From: Calliopum simillimum
Lineage: Eukaryota > Arthropoda > Insecta > Diptera > Lauxaniidae
Reading direction: 5' to 3'
Assembly: GCA_951812925.1 (NCBI GenBank)
Contig: OX638372.1
Location: 43,832,245-43,896,244 of the forward strand
DNA: 64,000 nucleotides
This document shows positions 1-11,539 of this stretch, piece by piece. Numbering within the stretch: position 1 is the first letter of the stretch; every line of letters starts with the position of its first letter. The notes under the pieces were generated by a model that saw nothing but the letters and a program-made list of their open reading frames with translations, did not search any database and had not been told where the DNA came from. Position numbers and translations under genes: made by a program.

Positions 1-189
1 GAGTTATTGCAATTTAAAAAGTAAGTAAGTATTTTGATATGTACTCATAGGTAGTATTTCATATCATAACTGTTAACAACTTTTTAAATTGGGTGATCTC
101 CTAAACTAGTAGTCGTACGCAAATACTTTTAACGTACTTTTGTAGGAAATTTCTTGTGCTACAAAATTGGAGACCAACATTTTTCTGTA

Positions 190-425
190 AAAGTTAGCAT
201 TAGCGAGATATTTGCAAAAAACTGATTTTAGCGACCTTTGAGCCCGAATAACTTTTTATGCGCACACGACTTTGCAATGGACTTTTCACAGTTTGTGTAT
301 CATGTATAAATAAAGACAATTCCGGTGAAAAATTTCCACTGGGAATTTTTTCGAACAGAAGCTCTTTTTTCGTCTTATTTTCCTGGGCTATAGAAGTTTT
401 GTACAAAAACTAAGGAGATTTGGAC
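190..425. repeat. dispersed 'GAGATATTTGCAAAAAACTGA'-type repeat, copy 1
   Basis: This stretch contains 'gagatatttgcaaaaaactg' followed by a segment that reads 'aataactttttatg' and 'caatggacttttcacagttt'. The same order of blocks recurs in reverse complement at about 19630-19715, and related phrases occur at 6180-6210 and 40795-40830. I see the similarity by eye only. The family is unnamed here, and termini were not resolved. Confidence 0.5.
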
Positions 426-1203
426 GAAAGCTTGAGATATTTCCCACACAAATGTTAAGTTCAATTGATTCAATATTTTTTTTTTTTTTTCAAAAGGGCG
501 TATTTCCATGTTAAACAAATTTTTAGCAAGGAGAAAAAACTTTTAGGGGCTGTTTGCAGTAACTTATTTTTTAATGTGTGCAGTGTTTTGGTGAGTTTAC
601 CAAATATTTCTATCTCTTAAAACTTTTATTCTAACATTTTTGTATTTAATGGAAAAAGTAAAAAACTTTTGGAAATACAGCCTTTTGATTTGAAAGAATT
701 GTAAATAAACCCTTTTGTTTTGAACTTTGTATAAACCATTTTTTTTTACCATATGGAAATTTAAGCAGCTGTCTATTGGCATGATATGTAAGCACCTTTA
801 TAGCCTGGGTCATTTAAAAAATATTAAACGTTCCTTCGGCGACTATACGAAATACGTCTTTTGTAACAAACTCTAATAATTTCTGTGCAATTATATGGAA
901 ATAAGCTCATTTGTTCCAAAATGTGATTTTTGATTACGATTTTCTCTTGGAAAAATTCATTTTTTTCTGAAGGATTTTGAACTAGAGGATGCATTTTATC
1001 ACGATGATGGTGATTTCACACAAATACTGGGAATGGTCCCTGCAAGCTCTTAAATTTATGTTAAATTTGGACAAGATGGAGTGGACTTCTTCTTATTCGG
1101 AATAGTTGAACTTAAATTGTGTACAGTTCAGGGTCTGTAATTTATGGCAAGACCAAGCATTAGTTGATTATATACTTTCCGGTCATTTGTTCATCTAAAA
1201 ATA

Positions 1204-2467
1204 CCGTAAGCAGGGGTGACTTCGATACAAAAAAACAGAATTTCCAAGTTTGGGAGCCTATAATTTTAACAATTTTGATAAAATTAATGATTTTATTACT
1301 CTTAATTTTTTGTGGGAGTTTCAGCTTTAATGTCATGTAATATAGTTTATATGAAGTAATTAAAAATATTTTAAAATAATATTTTTGTAAGTGGGTTAAA
1401 GTCACCTCAAGGGTGGGGCGAATTTATCCGAAAAATTTCATTCATTGATTTTACATGCTATACCTTTAACGATCCAAAATCAGGGTATCAGGTTTTGGAA
1501 ACTTAAGTTCACTTTACATTTTGGCATATTTATATAGGCAATCGGCCTAGGCAATAGGATGTTTTCAAGGACGAGATTAAAAAAAAAAAACTAACATTTT
1601 TGATAAATGCGGTTTTAGCCTTTGGTGTGCTTTACTTATTGGTACATAAGTTACATCAAATAACAATACTAATATTAAAAGCTAAGCAGAACTTAAAAAA
1701 TCCACAAAAACAAGCTTAAAATCGATTGAAAAATACTTGATTGGAAAAATTTAAAAAACGAAAGAAATTCTTAGTAGGTAACTTTAAAAATGCCTCATTT
1801 GTTAAAGGGCTTCGGTGACTTAATTTTTTGCAAAATTTCGCTAAATAAATAATAGCAAATATAATTTCTGGGCAGCCAATTGTTTTACAAAGATAAAAAG
1901 GAAAATATAATATCACTTTGGCAAAAGACTAGACTTTATTTTCACTAAAGTTCACCATACCTGGTGTTTTGGGAGTTAATTTGGCCCGAGTTTGGGTTTC
2001 TTTTAAGCCAGCCTTACAATACAAAGTTTTTTGGGGGTGACTTTCGACCGGTCCAAAGTCACCCCAAAAACATTGTTTTCTAACATACTCTTATATAAAA
2101 ATGCATTAAAAATACTTAGAGGCAAATATATCCACAAAAGTCGATGGATTAGGGAAGTAAATTAAATAATAGTTCTAGTTGTATCACTCATCTAACACCA
2201 GCAATTTTCCTTCTAGTCAAAAAGTAGTAATTTTCTGAGTGTTAAAAAATCCTGCATAAGACAACTTTTAGAAAATGCAACAATATATCCGAAAGTTCGG
2301 GCTCAAATCAAATATTGAAAACAGACGCTTAAAGCCAATACCTCAAGGATACTGATTGACCCAATACAAATCGATAACTAGTCTTTGGGGTGATAATATT
2401 ACGATTTTAATCTTTTTTTTCTTGCGGGTTAAAGACGACCCGGATGTCAAGTCACCCCTGCTTACGG
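1204..2467. mobile_element. DNA transposon (1264 bp) with 17-bp terminal inverted repeats and TA duplication
   Basis: The left end reads CCGTAAGCAGGGGTGAC (1204-1220). The right end is its exact reverse complement, GTCACCCCTGCTTACGG (2451-2467). Both ends are flanked by TA (1202-1203 and 2468-2469), the target duplication of the Tc1/mariner/pogo superfamily. Sub-terminal variants of the same phrase (GGGGTGACTTTCGACC near 2034, GTCACCCCAAAA near 2058, AAGTCACCTCAAGG near 1398) suggest internal repeats of the terminal motif. The interior has no recognisable transposase reading frame, so this is a non-autonomous element. Its G-rich terminus resembles in style the pogo-like elements at 38718 and 61353, but assignment to pogo is inference. 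Confidence 0.75.
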
Positions 2468-2469
2468 TA

Positions 2470-2726
2470 AGCATTTACAAAACTGTTTAAAAATGTTATT
2501 TAACATTTTTACAGTGTACATGAATGGTATGGAGAAACTGTTGCCAAAACACGCATCAAACGCACAAATACATTTATGTGTGAAAATAATGTATTGGTAT
2601 GTTGCTTATTGTTTTTGTAAAAGTGTTGCCAACATGCCAACGTACTCATTTAAGCAAATTTCGTACTATATTTCATTGTTGTCTTTGTTTTTGTTGTGGA
2701 TTTTTGTTTTATTTTTTTTGTGACAA
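2470..2726. other. unassigned spacer
   Basis: An open frame of 76 codons lies here, hydrophobic at its end, but it has no recognisable motif. I see no supported gene. Confidence 0.4.
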
Positions 2727-3111
2727 ATGATAATGAAACTAACATATGACATTGATTACTGCGAGCGCATACTTGAAGTTGACAAAACTGTCAAAATCGA
2801 CGGGTTGACAATGACAACCAAATTGCTGCTAAAAGACCGAACTATTTATGGGTAGGTGTTTTAATTCTTAGTGGTTTTTTGGTGAGTTGATTCTTCTTAT
2901 GACAAATGATCGTTACACTTTTGGGATTTCTGGATCATATTTACTTATACATTGTGTGTGTTTTTTGCTTTATAATACAAATATCTATTTGTGACTTTGT
3001 TATTTTTAAGTTCTTTAAATCATGTTTGGAATATTAGAATGATTTGTTCTTAAGAGATAAAAATATGATTAATTTTTTTTTAGCTTTGGACCAAAATATG
3101 CTGCAGCGTGA
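2727..3111 (+). CDS. candidate two-exon mini-gene (low confidence)
   Basis: Exon 1 (2727-2851) starts ATGATAATGAAACTAAC and reads as a mixed, charged, protein-like sequence (…DIDYCERILEVDKTVKIDG…). It ends in GG before the donor GTAGGT. A T-rich acceptor ending TAG lies at 3083. The next base C completes a glycine codon, and the frame continues FGPKYAAA before TGA at 3109-3111. The phases agree, which is the main evidence, and the product would be about 50 residues. No family is recognised. It could equally be one internal exon of a larger gene, or chance. The zinc-finger-like piece at 3379-3437 lies just downstream and might belong to the same locus. Confidence 0.25.
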
Positions 3112-3378
3112 CTTAAGGATTAAGAGAATTGACAAATTACTTATTACAGCGGTACTCTATTTTGAAAAATAAGGAAAAGAATGCCAATTATTTTGTAATA
3201 CTGTTTGAAGTTCATTCAACTTTGACAAAAGTATTCTCAGTGTATTGATGAAAATGAACATCAATCGTAAATTATGTCACTAATATTTATACAATTCCCG
3301 TACCTATGATTACAACATTTTTCTTAAAATATTTCATGGATATTTGCTAATTATCTTAATGTAAGTGAAAAGCTAAAG

Positions 3379-3437
3379 GTGAATCTACCCGTTGAAAAAT
3401 CGCTGGAATGTGATATATGCAATATGGTCTTCAGAAG
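3379..3437 (+). pseudogene. C2H2 zinc-finger-like half motif, possible exon
   Basis: The frame reads …EKSLECDICNMVFRR immediately before AG|GTACTT, which could be a splice donor. CxxC followed by F is the first half of a C2H2 zinc finger (C-x2-C-x3-F). The second half with its two histidines is not seen in the following sequence. It may be an exon of a zinc-finger gene or a decayed remnant. The upstream acceptor is weak. Confidence 0.2.
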
Positions 3438-3540
3438 GTACTTTGTAACTTTTCCGGCAGTCGAAATAAACTAATAACGGTTCAAATATTTAAACAATTG
3501 GACAATACTTCGACCATTTAATCAAGTAGTTAACCAAATA

Positions 3541-3685
3541 ATCAGTCAATCAATTAATAAATTAATAAAACATTTAATCATTCATCAAAATAATTATTTA
3601 TTATGACAAATCCGCAAATCAATCAGCTGATGATACAATTAAATATTCAATCAATTCAATTTAATCAAAGAATCAATCAATAGTT
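3541..3685. repeat. low-complexity AATCAATC-rich tract
   Basis: Irregular reiteration of AATCA/ATTAAT words without clear period. Confidence 0.5.
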
Positions 3686-3768
3686 TTCGATTTTTGTACG
3701 ATTAAATATCCTATTTTACTACGTAGCCATACCAGTAATGTGTGAAATAAGCGAAACTTGGCGTTGGA

Positions 3769-4879
3769 AGGTACATAAAGCTAGCAGAGCGAAAACGGCA
3801 GAACTGAAAAAAAAAAATGCCTAAATTATAAGCTAATTATATGCTAATTTTGGGCCCAAACGCCGAATTTTAGGCTCTTCGTTTAAAAAAAAAAGTTAGC
3901 TCTGCTAGATAAAACACATACGGAACGTATATTGAACTAAAGTAAGTAGTCAATAATTATAGGCTAATTATAGGCTATTTAAATGCCTCATCGCCAAAAG
4001 AAAAGCTTTTCATTTAAAAAAAAAAAAAAATGGATCAAATCAATTTTCTTGAAATAAGGAACTTTGAATAACAACAATTCTAGATGAAAAAAAAAAAACA
4101 ACAACAACAACTTTACAACAACAAAAACTACTACAACAAAACAAATTTACTCCTACTACAACAACAGTAATTTTTCATAAAAGGAGGGGTAAGTGGGCGG
4201 CCTGTGGCCGCTGCTCAGGATTTAAACCCGTCAGACATCCAACACTGGCTTCGCGGCGGCCTTCGGCCGCGGATCAGTCTAGAATATATCCAACAAATAG
4301 TTTTGCTAGTCAAATTGTGCGCGCAATTTTTAATAAAAATTTTTATTTTTTTTTTAAATAATAAGTAGTTACTGTATTTGCATAAGACTGATCCGCGGCC
4401 GAAGGCCGCCGAGAAGCCAGTGTTGGATATCTAACGGGTTTAAATCCTGAGCAGCGGCCACAGGCCGCCCACTTACCCCTACTTTTATGTAATATTACTG
4501 TTGTTGTAGTAGTAGTAAATTTGTTGTTGTTGTAGTAGTTTTTGTTGTTGTTGTTGTTTTTTCTTTCTCTGGATTTGTTGTTATTCGAAGTTCCTAATTT
4601 CAAGAAAATTGATTTGGTCCATTTTTTTTTTAAATGAAAAGCTTTTCTTTTGGCGATGGGGCATTTAAATAGCCTATAATTAGCCTATAATTATTGACTA
4701 CTTACTTTAGTTCAATATACGTCCCGTATGTGTTTTATCTAGCAGAGCTAACTTTTTTTTTTAAACGAAGAGCCTAAAATTCGGCGTTTGGGCCCAAAAT
4801 TAGCCTATAATTAGCCTATAATTATGGCATTTTTTTTTTTCCAGTTCTGCCATTTTCGCTCTGCTAGCTTAATGTACCT
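3769..4879. mobile_element. Mutator-like long-inverted-repeat (foldback) element, 1111 bp
   Basis: The two halves are inverted copies of about 500 bp (about 3769-4283 and 4384-4879) around a roughly 100-bp AT-rich loop. The left end is AGGTACATAAAGCTAGC and the right end is its complement with one change. The flanks are GGCGTTGGA (3760-3768) and GGTGTTGGA (4880-4888), a 9-bp target duplication with one mismatch. Long terminal repeats plus a 9-bp duplication are typical of Mutator-like elements (established knowledge). Each arm carries poly-A, CAA runs and a GC-rich module (GGCCTGTGGCCGC, GGCCTTCGGCCGCGGATCAG). That module recurs twice in the element at 55838-56302. No transposase is encoded. 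Confidence 0.8.
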
Positions 4880-4989
4880 GGTGTTGGATGTATTGAAGGC
4901 ATAATGCTCCTCTGAAATTTTTTGATTTTGATATGAAGTTATGGAAACATTTTGTGAGTACTGTACTGTACTCCTCAAGTCGGCTGATT

Positions 4990-5830
4990 TAGAATCTTGA
5001 TGCGCCAATGACTTCCCTAGAGTACATAGTCAGAAGCAGTATTATAAAAAAGCCGCAGACCGATGATATTGAAGAGTCTCGCAAACGGTTAGACAATGAA
5101 GCTTTAAAGAGAAAGCCAACAAGTTGGCAACAAGCTCTTAGAAAGAACTCAGGAAATCTGTTTCTGCATATATGTACTGGACATAAGAGATCTAACACTT
5201 TCAAAAATTCCTGAAAGCGCAACTAGAATTAGAAAAGAGTCGGGATCCAGTCGCCAAAAGTCACCGCAGCCTATAAGGCTTATTGCGCTAACCCTTATAA
5301 GACTTGATAAAAAGTCAGTTCATTGCGACATGGCATTAATAAATACCAGCATGTTCCTTGTGGGTAAGGCGCCCAGTAAAGACTCTCGGGAGTCATCGCA
5401 ACCTTCTTAAACTTTCTTGTCCAGGCGATTGCTTAGTTTTAATTTAGTAAAACACAAAGGCGAGCCGCATGAAGAAGGTCGTACAAATTATGTTGATGAT
5501 CCTTGCGAGCTCATCTGCAGTTTCATTACATTCAATTCCACTATGTCTAGGTACCTAAATGAAGTGAACTTTTCTTCCGGGGGAAAGTCTGATTATTAGC
5601 TGAAGGCACTCTAAGGTCAACAACGAGGGAGCTTAAGGCTAGAAGTGCCGCTTTGCTGTCCCAGTGGAAGCCTTCTTTCATATTCCCTCAGGCAAAGCTC
5701 GACTGCATGGACTTCTGCCTAAAACATTGAGTTTTCTTAGCTCATGCTCTAGCGTTTTAGAGCAGTCGTACACCATAAGTGGTAATCACGAGCGAATTTA
5801 GGTCGTTCTTCAACTAATAGATAGACTTAG
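4990..5830 (-). pseudogene. decayed LINE: RNase H and C-terminal region
   Basis: Read on the minus strand, 5551-5500 gives PRHSGIECNETADELAR, the RNase H signature of I/R1/LOA-type LINEs (usually PGHSGIxGNExADxLAR). Upstream on the same strand lie pieces like AEVHAVELCLREYE (about 5690) and DSKAALLALSS (about 5650), the expected earlier RNase H motifs (acidic E and D residues). Frames change several times and stops interrupt them, so this is a fossil. The sequence toward 4990 may be the cysteine-rich C-terminal tail, but this is unclear. Confidence 0.6.
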
Positions 5831-5849
5831 TATAATTGCATCACCCTGC

Positions 5850-7754
5850 AAAAGCGTAGACCCCGACACAATGTAGGACTTATCTTGTGTTTTATCATGC
5901 AAATCATTATAAACGCGGAGATGAATATTTGTTTGATTAATGGAGTTTCAGCGCTATTTACTCCATTTGTTGAAAATGCGATTCTCATAACAGAATACCC
6001 CACCAGTATGTATGTATATACCATATAACAATTAAAAATAAAACTTGGTTCTAATTTGATGGATCGGAAATCCAATTGACTGGACACTATATATCCTAAA
6101 CTATTATTCTTACGAAAACAACTTTCACAACTTTTCTACGGGAAATGTTCTAAGCAATTTTTTTTTTATAGAAATAACCATTAGCGAGATATTTGCAAAA
6201 AACAAATATCTCGGCTTTCGACCCTGAACAATTTTGACCCCGATGTTGATTTTTGACACTTGTTTTACAACATCACAATACAGCGACTCCAATTAGTTCT
6301 AACAATCGGTTCTAACTTTTTTGATCAAAAGTTTCTTTAGAGTCAAATTTTTCTGGATAAGAATTCAAAATTGTTCTTTTCGGATTGAAGATGAGTGGAC
6401 TTATTATAGTTTGATAGGAGGATTTCGGTTACCGTCACATGAGGTTAAGGAGGGTCTGGTTCGTCGACTCGTTTTTTCGCATACGGGGAGGGGAGTAAAT
6501 ATTACCGAATTTTAGCGTCACGAGGCCTATAGTTTAGAAAGTGGAAATGCGATGACTTGGTTTGAAAACATCGAGAGAAAAGAGCTTAATTAGACCTTCG
6601 ATTCAGATTATAACAGTTTGTACTATTCACACCGAAATTGTTATACTTAGTTTCGCCGATTTTCTACTCACCACACGTAACGGTACATATCCAACAGTTG
6701 GCTGCATTGCAACCGAAAAAACATCAATTGAACAGCTGTCAAAATGACAGTAAAATTGATGCATTGCGCAAAATCCGGATAATGAAAAGTCAAACTCTCA
6801 TTTTGAAAAAAAAAAAATGTCCTTCCAGGCAGAGCGCGTGGGTAAAATTTTGCTTTTTTTAAATTTCCATGCTCCGTCTCACCAAAAAATACGAGAGAAT
6901 TGCAAAAAAAGCTTTTGTAGGCAAATAAAAAAAGCACAATAATAACAACAACAGATACAACAAAAACAACGACAACAGAAAGCATGCAAAACAAACACAC
7001 ACGCATATAAATTAAATAAATTCACCAATACAGTGAGAAAAATTCGTAATATCAACTCCCAAAGCTCTAAATCTGTGAGGAATAAATAAATAAATGAAAA
7101 ATATCCTTTCTGCAAAAGCAAAGGATGTCGCCAATTGTGGTGTTACCGTTGTTGTTGTTGTTGTTTTTGCATATTATTTTTTTTTTTATTTCTCCGTAAA
7201 TAACACAGCGCAAACAAATGTCAACCCCCCTCTGTTGGGCTCCAAAAGGGTGCTTTCGAGAGAAAGTTATTTCATAGAGGCGTTTGAAATGAAATGAAAA
7301 GGTAGGAGGTTGTACTGATGTAGTTGAAGTTCGTTTGTTTGTTCCAACATAAAACATATTCTTGAAGACCTTGAAATCAACCGGAACCACCCTTGGATTC
7401 ATCAAAGCGAGCGCGAGTTCACCACAAGTGTTTGAACTGCTTGCTGAAGGAGTTGATGGCGACAGCGATGGCAACGGCGCCAATGAGTGTGGAAGGATGG
7501 GTGTTGGGTGATGCGGCGACAACAAGCCGTGTTGAAATTATGTGTGTAAAGAGAAGATGGGATGGGTTGGGTTCTTTGCGGTTGTTTTAAGTCTCGACTT
7601 TGCTGATTGGTAGGGGGCTTGATGTTGTTTACTACTCTATAGTAGTGTTGCCATCAGTAAATGCATTGGACTGGTCCAACTAATTGTAAGTGTTCTTAGC
7701 TATGATCTACGCCAGGAAATATTTTATTACTTGGTATTTTTTAGTCTCTCCACA
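5850..7754. other. intergenic stretch with CAA/TTG runs
   Basis: I see a second copy of the 'gagatatttgcaaaaaac' repeat (about 6180), CAA-rich runs (6940-6985, complement at 7145-7165), and a GC-richer island at 7385-7570 on which open frames exist on both strands. None has a recognisable domain. The island could hold an exon or regulatory DNA but nothing decides it. Confidence 0.4.
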
Positions 7755-8566
7755 GTAAGTAAAAGTCGATGTAGCCATGTCCGTCTGTCTGTCTGGTGGG
7801 GTGTCTGTGCGTGGAAATAAATTTTTTGGGAAAACTGAGCAAGATAATTCAATGAAATTTGATACTCTGCCTTTGTCGTCAAAGTTAGCTCGAGGGATTA
7901 TGAGCGAAATCGGTCAACGGACACGCCTATCGCCCATACAAAGAATATGCTCAAAAAGCAAAATTAGGAGCATAATTTGCGATAGCGCAAGCAAAACACA
8001 CATAAATACTAGGGACGATAAGCTTAAGCTCTGAGCAAAATCTAGGCGAATTCGGACTGGAGGGCGTAGCACCTACCATATAAACAAAATGCTATACTGA
8101 AAGTGTTATTTGAGATAATCCAACCAAATTTCACTAGAACACTAAAAACAGTACATGCAAGCTCTGACAAATAATTCGGACAAGAAGGCGTGGCACCTCC
8201 CATACAAGCAAAAATTTCAAAATGCTGTACTGAAAACGTTATTTGAGATAATCCAACCCAATTTCACTAAAACACTAAAAACAGTAAGAGCAAGCTCTGA
8301 CGAAAAATTTGGCAAATTTGAACCAGAGGGCAAGGCACCTCCCATATAAGCAAAAGTTTGAAAATGCTATACTGAAAACGTTTTTTGAGATAATCATACT
8401 AAATTTCACTCAGACACTAAAAATTGTAAATGCAAGCTCTGAGCAAAAGCTGGGTGAAATCGGATAAGAGGGCATGGCACCTCCCGTACAAGCAAAATTT
8501 TCGAAGTACTGCAGTGTAGGGTAGTTAATATTTAGCCAGGCCAAAGGTAACACCCTTACTAGTTTT
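7755..8566 (-). mobile_element. DINE-1-like Helentron, diverged copy
   Basis: On the minus strand this begins near 8566 with the family start (CTAGTAAGGGTGTTACC, then GGCC…TACCCTACACTG). It continues through about four imperfect 130-140-bp tandem units (for example 'gcaagctctga' at 8157 and 8290), then the conserved block 'GTCCGTTGACCGATTTCGCTC', and ends with the CAGACAGACGGACATGGC core near 7775. The terminal 3' block is missing or decayed. Full copies are at 25475, 29780 and 42555. Confidence 0.75.
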
Positions 8567-9134
8567 TATACATTTTTTGGTATTTTTCCGTAATTATAGA
8601 AAGTAAAATGTGTTATAAGTAGTTTTGAATTTTCAGATTTTTGACAGAAAAACAGTTGTTTTCAAACAAAAAACATGTAAATTTTTCTTAGATCTCCGTA
8701 TACGTCAACAGTAGTCCTAAATGTCCTGTAAAACACATTATTGAAGTTTAAACACAAAATAAAATGTTCTTCGACATGCATTTTCCAGTTTTACTTTTTT
8801 CAGAACTTTCAAAAACTTTCCCTTGCTATGATAATGAAGATAATGAAATAGAATTTACATCTTTTGAAACCTGGTTCAATTTTGCATATCACAAAAAAAA
8901 GTTATTATAATTCTTACACAGGAACAGTGCTGTCGTTTTCACTTCAATTGAAGTGTTTTGCTCCTTTTTTATCAAAAATACTTCGCCACTTCCCCTTTCA
9001 TAAAATCACTTCACTTTTTCTTGAATCCAAAATTTGCCTTAAAATTTGTCTATTCTTTTAATGAGAGTTCAGAAACATACTTTTTTGTATGCCCGATGCC
9101 TGCCCTGACTGAAAAGTAATTTGTTTTTTCAATA

Positions 9135-9587
9135 TCTGTGGCAATAAGGAAAAACTGCTTAAGTCGATGTTCGACAACAAAGCAAAGTAACATAAATTCT
9201 ATTCAAATGAAATAAATTCAAACTTTTTTTTTTTTTTTTTTTTTTTTGTTTTTTGGAACAGATGATGATTAACATTATTAGCTACCAACAATGAAAATAC
9301 ATTGACAAAGCGTCTGATGAGGAATTGACTTATTATAGTCAATTTTGACCTGTGGTGGGTCCCGAAACTAGTAACGCAAACCAGCCTTCCGATACATTTT
9401 TTTTGCTTTTTTTATTTATGTGTATTTTTGCCTTGTTTTTTGTGTTTTTATTGTTGTTTTACTCAAAAACACTGAACAGTAAGCTCCAACCATCAATGTA
9501 TTTTCATTGTTGGTAGCTAATAAATTCAAACTGTTTTTCTTTTTTTAACAAAAATCGACTTAAGCAGTTTTTCCTTCCCGCCACAGA
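9135..9587. mobile_element. MITE-like element with about 35-bp inverted repeats, carrying a nested retroposon
   Basis: The ends ATCTGTGGC…GGAAAAACTGCTTAAGTCGAT (9135-9169) and their complement (about 9553-9587) form terminal inverted repeats with a few mismatches. Target duplication is not evident. A poly(A) retroposon sits inside (9225-9518). Confidence 0.55.
9225..9518 (-). mobile_element. short retroposon with poly(A) tail and terminal hairpin arms
   Basis: Perfect 14-bp direct repeats AATAAATTCAAACT flank this insert (9211-9224 and 9519-9532). A run of more than 20 T lies at its left end, so on the minus strand the insert ends in poly(A), the signature of target-primed retroposition. Read 5'->3' on minus, it begins AGCTACCAACAATGAAAATA and nearly ends with the exact complement of that segment (9278-9305 versus 9493-9520). 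The transcript could therefore fold into a long hairpin with a loop of about 190 nt. I see no tRNA-like A/B boxes. It may be a SINE, or a retroposed structured RNA. Confidence 0.7.
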
Positions 9588-9811
9588 TGTATCAAGCGAA
9601 CAAAGCAAAATTTCGATATACTTCACAGGAAACTTTTTGTAGAGAATTAAATTTGCCATCGAAATAGTTTATACCCCAGAAAAAGAAAGCAAAAATTTCG
9701 AATTCTTGTGTTTTTTACTCTTTTGTCTATAACTATTTCAGGGTCAGAGATAGGTAAAGATTTAGCAGAATATTATAAAAGTAGATAAAATTTCCTTTAA
9801 AACGCTTCATT

Positions 9812-10173
9812 AAAAAATTAGCCGAAATATGACTACTCGAACAAATAAATTTTTTTTAAGTGGTCGGAAAAATTTTTTTTACTCAAAAAAAGGCGTCTTA
9901 CGAGAAAAGTGTATAATGCTTAAAATACTTAGAATCATTCAAAGAATACGTTTAATTTTTGGGTACATTTTATAATTTTTTAAAAATTGGTCAAAACAAT
10001 AAAAATGTTCTAAAAATTCTGAAAAAAGTTCACACGTAGTTCTTGGACCATTCTAAGCATTTTCTGCTTCATACACTTTTTTCGTAAGATGCCTTGTTTT
10101 GAGTAAAAACCGTTTTTTCGACCGCATGAACAAAATTTCCATCTTTGAGTGGCCGGCCATATTTCGGTAAATT
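9812..10173. repeat. palindromic repeat, shared 'TCTTACGAAAAAAGTG' core
   Basis: The sequence around 9885-9905 (TTACTCAAAA…CGTCTTACGAGAAAAGTG) is inverted at 10070-10110 (CACTTTTTTCGTAAGATGCC…GAGTAAAAAC). The outer arms GCCGAAATATG…CTC (about 9821) and the complement near 10150 extend the palindrome. The same core recurs at about 16840-17005, 46190-46405 and 62810-63020. Confidence 0.6.
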
Positions 10174-10620
10174 TTTGACCTAAGAAATTTTTTATTTATT
10201 TTTTACATATTTTTTTAAAATATATTTTCAAATTTTGTTACGTGTAGCATTAAAATGAATGAATTGAATAAATAAAATTGTGATTTTTGTGTTCACTTCG
10301 CTAATACTTCACTTTTTCAGAATTTTACTTCGCAACACTTCACTTTTTACAAAATTTCACTTCGCTCAAACTTTTCAAAACGACAGCACTGCACAGGAAC
10401 CGAAGTTATAAGCATTTTGATTTCTAATTTCATTTTGATTGTAATATAATCAGGCCTGTTCCGTAATCCGTGTGATTTCAATTACTTTTCATTTTGCAAG
10501 CTTTTTGATGAAAATGGTGAGACACGATAAAAAGTGTTGGAATCTTTTATGTAGAGAATTATAGGCTCTACAAATAATATTGATTTGTATTTACGAGAAG
10601 TTAACCGTTTAGGATATCTA
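10174..10620. other. unassigned spacer
   Basis: AT-rich sequence with no supported gene or resolved repeat boundary. Confidence 0.4.
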
Positions 10621-10624
10621 TCTA

Positions 10625-11539
10625 TCTATATACATATATAAAAATGACTGTGTGTGTGTCTGTGTGCGTGAAGCATTATCACTCAGAAACCATTCGGCCA
10701 ATTGAGCTGAAAATTTGGAAATGAGTATATATTAGGTATGGAAATGTTTTTATGCTATACACGAAGGTTTCCGAAGACCACCCGAAGGCTTAAAAGTCAA
10801 AACGAAGAATATATGGAAACACTAGAGGGAAAATATCTATGGCGAACTTTCAACAAGTCTTAACTGATAGTTTTTTGGAATACCCGAAGTTTGCCGAAGG
10901 TCACCCGAAGGCTTAATAGTCAAAACGAAGAATATCTAGGTATACGAGAGGGAAAAAATCTATGGCAGACTATCAACAAGCTTTAAGTGATAGTTTTTTG
11001 TGACACCCAAAGGTGTCCAAAGGTCATCCGAAGGCTTCATAATCAAAACGAAGAATATCTAGGTATACGAGAGGGAAAAAATCTATGGTGAACTATCAAC
11101 AAACTTCAACTGATAGTTTTTTGGACAACCCGATGGTTCCCGAAAGTCAGCCGAAGGCTTCATAATCAAAACGAAGAATATCCATGTATACGAGAGGGAA
11201 AAAATCTATGGCGGACTATCAATAAACTTTAAGTGACGGTTTTTTGTGACACCCGAAGGCTTCATAGTCAAAACGAAGAATATCTAGATGTACTACAGAA
11301 AAAAAATATTTTAGGCAAACTATCAACAAGACTTAATTGATGGTTTCCTCCATCTCCAGTTATTCTATTGGTAATTTTTAAGATGGTTTGAAAAAAAATT
11401 AACTTTCTCATAATACCTAAATTCTTATTGGTGGCGTTGCAGTGGCGTAAATCAACATTTTTATCCCCTTATATCTTCTAAGCTATTGGAAATCAAAAAA
11501 CAATAGAAACTGCCTAGCGAAGCGGGCAAAGACGGCTAG
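10625..11539 (+). mobile_element. non-autonomous Helitron with internal tandem repeats
   Basis: The start (TCTATATACATATATAAAAA, first base ambiguous within a TCTA run) and the end (GCGGGCAAAGACGGCTAG followed by T) fit Helitrons, which begin TC, end CTRR and insert between A and T without target duplication. The 5' portion contains 'CATTCGGCCAATTGAGCTGA', a phrase I associate with insect Helitrons. Between the ends are four to five imperfect units of about 120-130 bp ('CCGAAGGCTTAATAGTCAAA', 'GGGAAAAAATCTATGGC'). No Rep/helicase is encoded. Confidence 0.65.

Noticed and set aside
7067..7525. 152-codon minus frame, Pro/Ser-rich at its N-terminus
   Set aside because: Its second half reads through CAA/TTG runs and poly-A; no family, and splice signals are not convincing.
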